Below, piece after piece: positions 55,758 to 64,000 of a stretch of 64,000 bases of DNA. The first letter of the stretch is position 1; each line of letters opens with the position of its first letter. Made by a program: the position numbers and the translations under genes. The DNA comes from Glandiceps talaboti (lineage: Eukaryota > Hemichordata > Enteropneusta > Spengelidae), in the NCBI RefSeq assembly GCF_964340395.1, contig NC_135554.1:23908092-23972091 (forward strand), read 5' to 3'. The notes under the pieces were generated by a model that worked only from the letters and a program-made list of their open reading frames with translations, made no database searches and had not been told where the DNA came from.

Positions 55758-58537
55758 TCAATGTTCTGATTCTTCTAATACTTCTTCTATCACTTCTTGT
55801 TCATCTTCATCGAATTCTTCTTCTAGTTCTTCTGAATTTTCAAACAGCTCCTCCTCCACTTCCTCTTCAGAATTTTCGAATTCTTCTTCCTTAACTTCTT
55901 CTTGGTAAGCTTCATATTCCTCTTTCACCATTTCTCGGTCATCTTCCCTGTTCATCTCTTCATCCTCATCCTCCATCTCTGACATTTTGAAATCGTCCTC
56001 CTCCTGTTCCTGACCGACCGATGCCACGCCCTCCTCCACGTTTTCTATGTATGACCCATCCACTTCACTCCGAGGCGTTGATTCTTCAGATCCTCTCATC
56101 TCCTGCAGTTTAAGCCGTAGATCTTTGTATCTGGCTGTGATGTCATATGCAGTCATTATAGCAAGTATAGTCAGAGGCTTGTTGTCCAGACTTTCGATAG
56201 ACAATGTATGGTATCCACTGGTGATGTAAGTCCCGATACGTTGGGTCATAACTCGTGTCCAGTATTTCCACCGTGTGTATAAGGTCTTTGTAGCTTCAAT
56301 TTTGTTGTCAACATGGAATATCGCCTTACCACAGCCAGGACACCCGATAGTTGCTATAGAAACAGTTGACAGGTAATCTTCGTATGGCTCAATGTAAATG
56401 GAGAAGGTGATTCGTTTGTTAGCTTTTTGGCAACTCCACACGGTTTTATTGACGAAGCGTACAACTTCTTTGACCATGTCCCCAGGGTCTTCATTTATGT
56501 ACGTCTCAGCCTCCCAACCATTGTAGTGTACTGGTATTAAGTCATCTGGCGTATCACCAACTGATGACCAGCAATGCGGACGTATATTTCGCGACAGTTC
56601 GAATAAGGGTGGTGGGAGTTTAGTTGCTTCCATGGCAGCCGTGTTAAGTTGTTGGATATATCGTATTTGACTTGTAGACAGCAAGTTATGGGCTACGTTA
56701 ACAAGAGCATCTCTGAATAGATGGGTTATGAAGATCGACATCAAATTGTGGGCCCTCCTGCTCGGATGGTAGTTATCTGGAGCATTTAAATAATAGCCCC
56801 AACCTTTGCGGATGTCAACACAAGTAGCATTTGTTAAACTGATGGATGGAATGTTGTAGTGCTTACTAAGTTGCAGACTGCCAGCTTTTTCATTGGTATC
56901 ACACCGTCTATGCCACAGATTGATGACATTGACAAAATTTACATAAATCATCTGAGGTTGAGAAGGCTGCATTAATACATGGCGTGTGAGTTCTTCTTGT
57001 GAATATGGTCGTAGGTCTACCAAGTGGTCGTTGACAGCTAACTCCCACAGAACTATGTGGACATCTTGTAGATTTAAGTGATTTTCAAGACAAAACGAGT
57101 AATATCTGCTATCAGATGCTGGAACAATTGCGTTTCGTATCTCTACTGTCCGGTTCAGCATCCTGCTCAGAAGGTCTGCCAGAATGTTGTAATAGATGTA
57201 CCGCTCTCCAGCCAAAACATTGCCCTCCGATATCGATCCACCGATTACTCCAATCCTCAATGGTTGTTTAGTTAACAGAACTCGTAGCAGAGTACCCTCG
57301 AGTAGATCTTTTTTTATACTATGGTCGTACGCCCGCTGTATAGTTTCCGCAGTAACATTGACTGGACGTTGCGGTTTTTCCATTTTACGCAGAAATTCGT
57401 CCGCTTCTCTGATGCCATGAATAACTCTATGCAGCACAGCTTTGGTATCGTTCCACTCAATTTTCACTACGGTTGGTTGGAACTTTGGCGCCTGTACGCT
57501 GTTACTTAAAATAGTTTTAGGGACCACTGACTTAGTCCATGGTCCAAAACTGCCAAGATAGAGTAGGAACACTGTGCCAAGAACCAATGATGCCAGGAAT
57601 ACTTCTCTGACGTTTCTCCTCCCCAAGGCCAGTCTCCCTGAGAAGAAAAGAATACATGAATTTCACATCACAAGCTTACCAAGAAGGGCTGTTGGTGGCC
57701 GAGCGGTTAGCTCCTACGCCTCTTACCTCTGCAGTTTGGGTTCGAACCCGCCAGGTGTTGGCTGGGTTTGATTAAAAAATTAACCTGGTCTACATGTAAG
57801 AAGGGTGATGCTCAGTTTGACCCTGCCGAACAACGCAGGTTTTCCCCGGGTTCTCCCGTTTCCTCCTGCTTTTTCAACACTGGGGCACTAGAGCCAAGGG
57901 TGACCATTCAACAAAATTAATTTCCGAATTTGTTTGTTATAAAGTTTATTATTATTATTATCAAATCTTTATTTTTGAGTGATGTGTACAAATAATATAT
58001 AGCATGTATTACTGAAGTTGGTGTAGCTGCCAATACTCAATAGTAATTATCTAGAATGTAGGAACTTACTGAACAGAAAATATTCGATATTTCATCCGAT
58101 TTGTACCCAATTACTTAACGTTTGGTACATCACAGTCATACTCAAAAGACAAAAGTTGGCTTTGAAACGAAATCAAAATTAACAGCATAGTCAGGTCGAC
58201 TCCGAAACAGAAGCAAATTTTTAAACATGTATTTTTATATACATGAACCACTTTCACGATTTAAATGGCAGGTCCCATTACATTGCTTGATATGTTTACA
58301 TATTTACATACTTGATTATGTTGATTTTCAAAGTTCAGTAAAACTGTGCATGTTGATAAGATCACGACACAGCTTGGTATGCAACTTAAAACTTTATCGA
58401 AACATTCAATTCATGATTTTTGTTTAGGTTTCTGAATGAACTAGCATAGCTTATTATCATATTTCATAGTATTTACAATGGAGGAAAACTTAATACACAT
58501 ACGCACGAACGCGCACACACGCATACATACGTACACG

Positions 58538-58605
<68 letters not shown>

Positions 58606-60045
58606 AATTTGTACAGATTACAGTCTCCTGGCCTGCATGACGGTCTGGATACTATAAGTAAGGCCAAACAAAGTAAGTAAAAGGATTTGTTCGAGTGTCA
58701 TCTAAAATCATGCGCGTCACATGCTTTTATTTTATTATCCCATTTTTGCCAACATGTACTTTCCATATCGATGGCGAAACCAAACAGTTTGAGAAGTACA
58801 GATGAGAGGCTGTAAAACAAACAGTGTACAGTGCATGTAGTTTACTTTCAGGGTTCAATAAATGTTATTAATCGTTCAGGGCAGCTTTAGTGGTAACATC
58901 ATGTATGTGACAGTGTAATGGTTGATGAGTCGATGTGCTTCCCCTACCAACACTCCCCCCCCCCTTCAAAAAAAGAAGAAAAAGCGTGTCACCGCATCAT
59001 TTGTGAAATTTCCCTAAGACGAGAAACAAACTCTTTTGTTTTTTCTTTTGGCAAACACTATTTATCGGTAAAGGAAATATAATGAGAATGGGATTACATT
59101 TCATTTGTATTTTATAGTCAACATTCGCACATTCCCTTAATGTATATTCCTGTCACGTGACACAATTGCATTATTATATGATCATAAGAGTATTAACCAG
59201 CGAGTATGCGATTACAATGGAAAACAATATTTTCAAACATAACAGTCGAATGTTACCAAGGTTACAACATTTGATGTGTATTTAAAAGAGAATATTTAAG
59301 GAGTAATCCTACATTGGCCCGCATGACCTCAGTGTTGCCACAGCAACAGCCGTTTGGATTTTAAAATGTTGCAAGATGATGACTGATTTAGTACGAACAG
59401 AAGTATATTTGTTTATTATACAAACCCATTTACGGCAGCGAACGTAAAGTAATGTTCCCGTAAAGACGACGATGGCTTTTGTCTCACTGTTTTATTTGTT
59501 TTATTTTATTTCTTTTTTAATTGTTTTGTTAACCTGACGTGTCTCCGAACAGTCGCATGAACACTAAACCCGTAGTCCTTTGGGAAAAATCTAAATAAAA
59601 AAACCCAACACGACTGGCCACATTTTCCTTCACAAAATTTGAAATGAAAAACAGATTTTAAGATTATAAGACAAAAAATTTCCCCAAGGGATTGGTGAAA
59701 TTTCCAGTCTAGCTGACGGAGCAGATGATGTATACTAGTTGACGTGTAATTTTATGTAAAATATTTAATATTCTACTCCAAAAAACAAATTAACAAGACA
59801 GTAACAACGCACAACAATATTACAGTCAGTATTTGACATTATTTTTTTAGTGAAGAGAATTTGCCTTCATAAGGACAAGCAAAATCAATTGTGTGTTTCT
59901 CATTACCCGACCTTACATACTTTTCCCCTTGTCGACTCTGAATTTGTTTATGTACGTCGAGAACAATATCTCTAATAATGGCGTGGATAGAACAAGAAAT
60001 TTGGACTTGCATAACACACAAAAATGATATGCCGTACCCCCCCCC

Positions 60046-60105
<60 letters not shown>

Positions 60106-61381
60106 GAATAGTTAATATGAAAACAGGTCTAGTTCAAAACGCACCCTGCCTATTTTTGAAAGGTATAAAATGGAAACCAAATAATTTATTTTGTTTGGCT
60201 TTAATATGGATTAGCATATATCTACATTTTGTTATGCTTGCTGTCACTCTGTCTTCCACCTAGTTATAACCAAAAATGTGTACAGACAGTCTGGTGAAAA
60301 TTCTTGCAAAATGGTACGATTTGAAACGTCTAATGAAGTCTCTTGAAATTCTGTATGACACCAAATTTTAACGAATTGCCATGGTAATAGATGAGATGAA
60401 TTTCATTCATATTAACACAATTTGTACATGTACATGACCTTTTTCGGATATAGGTAAAACAAACAAATTGAGATATCATTTTCATCGATAATTTGAAGAA
60501 AAAAATGAAGAGTTTTAGCAAATTGTTAAAAAAATTTATTCATCTTTAAAACTAAGTACATATATGTTCGAATGAATCTAAACTGTATGACCCGAAATTT
60601 GTATAGAAAAAATGTTTCTTTAAAATTATCAAATTTCTTGCAAAGAAGCTTTTTTGGGCTGTAAAAGTAGTCGAAGATTCCATATTTTTATCCCATGTAC
60701 TCCTGTAACAGACAATTTTAATTGGAATATATTTTTTCAGGTAAGTGTTTGATTCTCTGACGAGTTTGGATTTGGAAATTTATAAAATCAAACAGTAAGT
60801 CATAATCGTCAGCCTGTAACATTTACTCTAAAATACATTAAGCAACCCTAGTTAACACGTACATTTTTGAATAATAGATGTACTTCGTGCACATTACAAT
60901 TGTTTTTCAAATTATAATCAATTTGTGCACGCACGAACTGTAGTCTACCTCCGCCATTGTTACATATTAGGGATTTCCGCGCCTAATTCCATAATGAGGA
61001 GTATCTCCCACGCTCAATTTAATTCCAGTATTATTTTAAAGAATGTTCTTTACTACCCATATTTTCACTTTAAGGAACGTCCATTCTAAATCTTAAACCT
61101 TATAAACATGGTTTGCTTTACAGTATGAAATTCCGTATACGAGCTTTTTGAAATAACTGCATTGACTTTATGAGATCAAATTTTCACACCGTACACTCCA
61201 AACTGTCCGTATCCCTAGTTTTATCGAGAGCCTATCTCGCCACGAATTGTCACCTTTTTTTAAATTTCAGTATGAAGACGACGCTATATGTGTACGTGTG
61301 TGGTAAAAGGAAAATAAAGGTCCTACCTGGCAAGGAACGCCTTATCGTCAAAGGTACCATATCTGCTGGGAGCATCAACAT
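55758..61381 (-). CDS. type II membrane SGNH-hydrolase-like protein (2 exons)
   Basis: Exon 2 (55758-57637) is open for 626 codons but has no ATG near its start and is preceded by a good acceptor (TTCTTTTCTTCTCAG). Exon 1 is best placed at 61327-61381: ATG in ACCATGTTG, then MLMLPADMVPLTIRRSLP, donor CCAG-GTAGGA, joining in phase to give 644 aa. A basic N-terminus and one membrane span (EVFLASLVLGTVFLLYLGSF) predict a Golgi/ER type II protein. The domain has SGNH blocks: GGSISEG (Ser153), AVND (Asn221) and DNYHPS (Asp306/His309), so it may be a sugar O-acyl esterase or transferase; the substrate is unknown. There are five N-glycosylation sequons, and GCPGCG near residue 450. The last 110 residues are mostly Glu/Asp. 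I do not recognise a named orthologue. Confidence 0.8.
57688..57960 (+). mobile_element. tRNA-derived SINE with intact Pol III boxes
   Basis: The head contains TGGCCGAGCGGTTAG (A box, in the style of tRNA-Leu/Ser) and GGGTTCGAACCC (B box) 40-odd bases later. The body includes TTTGACCCTGCCGAACAACG and GGTTTTCCCCGGGTTCTCCC, shared with the copy at 35192. The 3' end is ATAAAGTTTATTATTATTAT, similar to the tail of the LINE at 44850. It starts about 50 bp inside the SGNH intron from exon 2. Confidence 0.85.
58535..58602. repeat. (CA)n microsatellite
   Basis: CA array preceded by CGCA/CATA variants, in the SGNH intron. Confidence 0.95.
60048..60103. repeat. (CA)n microsatellite
   Basis: Pure CA array after a run of C bases in the SGNH intron. 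Confidence 0.95.
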
Positions 61382-61399
61382 GGTAGCCGTGTATGTGTC

Positions 61400-62640
61400 A
61401 TTTCCTAAACTTTGATTCCGTGGACGTTGCAGACGGCACAGCTGTTCCCTTCACACCTTTACATCGTGAATACACACAGTATATAAAGTAGCCTTTCAAA
61501 AGGCAATCTTTCAAATCCAACACAAGCTGTGTACAATACTACTTTTTTTTAATAACAAGGGCTAAACGTAACAGGTTGCTGTGATGGTTTCATTATTTGA
61601 CTAAAAGTCGTGATACATTTTATTTAAGAACGACCTTATGCTAGGACGTTGCCACATAATGTTATTTGTTCCAATTAAAAAATTATAATGCTCATCACTT
61701 TATCGATGAAACCTATTTGTATTCACGCTGATTGTGATCAAGAAAAAAAATCACGTAAATAACTGACATATATTTTATAATTCAAACAAATACTAGCCAT
61801 ATGCTATCAGTCTCATCAGTCAGTATTTGTATATTTTTCGTGACTGCAATGGCTATATTGTCATTTTAGCGTGCATAAACATGTAAACACTTGAACTGAT
61901 TGAATTACACCATCCATGATATAATATGAAGTTCAAATTCCAATCAAATTAACATTCATAGCCTAATAACGTGATATACAGTCAACAGAGGAAGGTGGAC
62001 ATTTTGTGATTGGTGAAATATACGATATACATATGTATGTACGTGAACGGCGAGAAGCCGTAAATCTTGCTTCCATGAGGGAAGGCCGCGCCGAGTGACA
62101 GGTTACCAATTAATTCTGATCACAGGGAGTGCAGGATCTTAGGAACATGTAACAAACAAACAAACATATAAATAGAAAAATAAAAGCATACGCAAACAAA
62201 CACGCAACATAGTTATGCATAATTAAATGAAAATACCATGTTAATCACATGCATAAATACTATATACATGTAAATACGGGCATGTATACTGTTAAAATAA
62301 TGTTTCTATATATAGTCATCCATACAAAAAACATGATTTCAATTTTAACGATAACGTTCAATGATAGGTCAAGAAAGGGACTGAATCAGTCAATGTTGAA
62401 TGAGGGTATTAAAAACTGCTATGTTTACTCAATGATTATTTGGCCATGACATCGTGATATTAGGTGTTTTGGAAATTGAAACGATGATATGTAAGCGCTA
62501 AGCCTGCAGTCTCTCCCCCTGTGGTTTTGGTATGGATCAGTATATATGGAAACATAGTACTAAGTACATTATTTTGATAATATACTGGCCAGGTATATAC
62601 ATTTATTATGGACTAGTGTTTTCGTGAGTTTCATTTACTC
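61400..62640. other. upstream region of the SGNH gene, no other gene seen
   Basis: AT-rich DNA. The first few hundred bases should include the SGNH promoter, but I see no clear TATA box; the motif ACAGTATATAAAGTAG near 61480 is on the plus strand only. Nothing else is recognisable. Confidence 0.4.
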
Positions 62641-62647
62641 ATGCATT

Positions 62648-62725
62648 TTTGTTTGTTTGTTTGTTTGTTTGTTTGTTTGTTTGTTTGTTTGTTTGTTTGT
62701 TTGTTTGTTTGTTTGTTTGTTTGTT

Positions 62726-62760
<35 letters not shown>

Positions 62761-62813
62761 TTGTTTGTTTGTTTGTTTTTGTTTGTTTGTTTTTTTGTTT
62801 GTTTGTTTGTTTT
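62648..62813. repeat. (GTTT)n/(GTCT)n compound microsatellite
   Basis: GTTT units interrupted by six GTCT units, about 165 bp. The Phe/Val/Cys/Leu and Thr/Asn/Lys/Gln frames in it are artefacts. Confidence 0.95.
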
Positions 62814-62819
62814 AAAAGC

Positions 62820-64000
62820 CGTGTACGCTTCCTGGGCTCGCTCCCTTTGTTCCGACAACACATGGCCATGGTAATATCGGATGATATATTTATATGACAA
62901 CGTGGCAGATTAATATCTTTAAAAATAGACACATACTAATATTTTAAAAGACACTCGATAATAAAGAATGTCAGTTTACTCTGATAATTTATATACATTC
63001 TAAATCATCAGTGGTACCATGTTTCGCTAATATATACATGTGTATCATTTCTCTAATTCCACATTGGTCTAAAGATACATGTTCAGATTTTCTATACTCT
63101 TGCTCTAAACGTAATGAAATAATATTTGTCATGCTAAACTACTATTGTACGTACAAAATTGCTGATTTAATTCTTTCAATGTAATGCATCCAGACCCACG
63201 TGGCCAGTGCATACCACAAATGGGCAAACTGTACCATATATCAATCTTTACCATATTGGGCTATATATAAGATGTCACACCTGTGACAATCAGTGCACTA
63301 ACTGATCTGATACAGTTTTTATGGCTTCTGACATATCGCTAGACTGAAAGATCGGCCGTTGTGGGCGCTCTTCTCGTCCCTTTTCGTAAGGGGAAGAGGA
63401 GAGAAAGCGGTGATAAGGTCACCACCCCCACCCCCACCCCCACCCCCGCCGACGCATTTTATAGTCCAACATATAGCCAAATGAATTACAAACATAACTT
63501 ATGCCCCTTTTTTGGAAAATAATTACTTGTACGAATAGTGATCAAAAAATCTCCGTCAAAATGTCATTATCCTACTATACAAGAAAGTACTCGTAAGAAG
63601 CCTTTGTACATGGAATGTTAGTTTCCAAGACAACTAGATTAAAGTGAAACAGTCTGTACATTAACGATAACTGAGGTTTTATTTCCGGCTACCCAGTACG
63701 AAAAGTCCGATTTGCCTTCATTTTCACAGGGTTGGCAATGTAGGATTAAATTTTGTGGGGTATATTTGTCATGTCGGAATACCTTTATAATTTTTATACT
63801 TTTGAATGTTTATATACTTACCTATTAAAAGTGCGTATTAAACCGTGTTGTTATCTTTGTAATTGCATCATCATCATTTCACTGTTGCTAAGGGCGTGGT
63901 CATGGTTGATATGGCTAGTTGTGTCAAAGTATTTTGGAAATCTGCAGAATAACACATCTAGAAACATCTCCGCCAAAATTCAGCCCCATTCACCATGTAG
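62820..64000. other. no recognisable gene
   Basis: AT-rich DNA with a short CCCCCA array at about 63422-63449. No frame with domain content on either strand. Confidence 0.5.

Larger units (their letters stand above)
57638..61326. other. 3.7-kb intron of the SGNH gene
   Basis: Besides the SINE at 57688 and CA arrays at 58535 and 60048, it is AT-rich DNA without coding signals. No further exon of the gene is needed, since exons 1 and 2 join in phase. Confidence 0.5.

Noticed and set aside
57700-57760. Functional tRNA-Leu or tRNA-Ser gene
   Set aside because: A and B boxes are present, but there is no acceptor-stem pairing and a SINE body follows; a relative sits at 35192.
61170-61415. Plus-strand 81-codon frame upstream of the SGNH gene
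   Set aside because: It overlaps the proposed minus-strand exon 1, has no domain and no splice partners.
62624-62932. Frames of Cys-Leu-Phe-Val or Lys-Gln-Thr-Asn repeats
   Set aside because: Translation of the GTTT/GTCT microsatellite.

Overview
The window reads as a piece of an animal (metazoan) nuclear genome, probably a marine invertebrate. The genes are split by GT-AG introns, their proteins are clearly animal, and the DNA is AT-rich with many microsatellites, tRNA-derived SINEs, small inverted-repeat DNA transposons and a non-LTR retrotransposon. I cannot place it to phylum. All exon structures below were worked out by eye from reading frame, splice sites and phase, without an aligner.

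Layout. 1-4880: no gene found; AT-rich DNA with a 49-bp and a 72-bp tandem repeat and a cluster of octamer motifs. 4880-13730 and 15235-21130: two tandem copies of a whole HYI-like gene (putative hydroxypyruvate isomerase, minus strand, eight exons each, every exon the same length in both copies). Copy 1 is about 3 kb longer, mainly because mobile elements sit in its introns; copy 2 supplies the matching empty sites. 22546-24247: TIMM29 (minus strand, two exons). 24571-51012: CHERP (plus strand, 17 exons, about 897 aa), starting 323 bp from TIMM29 in head-to-head orientation. 55758-61381: a two-exon minus-strand gene for a type II membrane SGNH-hydrolase-like protein with a long acidic tail. 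61400-64000: no gene found.

The long CHERP introns hold most of the remaining content. Intron 3 (26283-34901) contains a Ty3/Gypsy-class fossil: the tail of a pol gene (integrase C-terminal region followed by a PHD finger), then a 784-codon open frame ending in a TatD-type nuclease domain. This lies inside a pair of about 155-bp inverted repeats 7 kb apart. Intron 14 (44444-49376) contains an apparently intact LINE in antisense, whose two ORFs are separated only by a TAG stop followed directly by an ATG. Other introns hold SINEs, small DNA transposons and long (CATA)/(CA) arrays.

The host genes are unrelated housekeeping functions: HYI-family sugar-acid isomerase, TIM22-complex import, U2 snRNP/splicing and Ca2+ homeostasis, and a secretory-pathway esterase-like protein. 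The only suggested functional link is the shared TIMM29/CHERP promoter region. The points most worth a second look are the PHD+TatD module in the Gypsy fossil, the HYI duplication with its filled and empty transposon sites, the TAG-ATG LINE, and two independent tandem duplications spanning an exon end and its splice donor.
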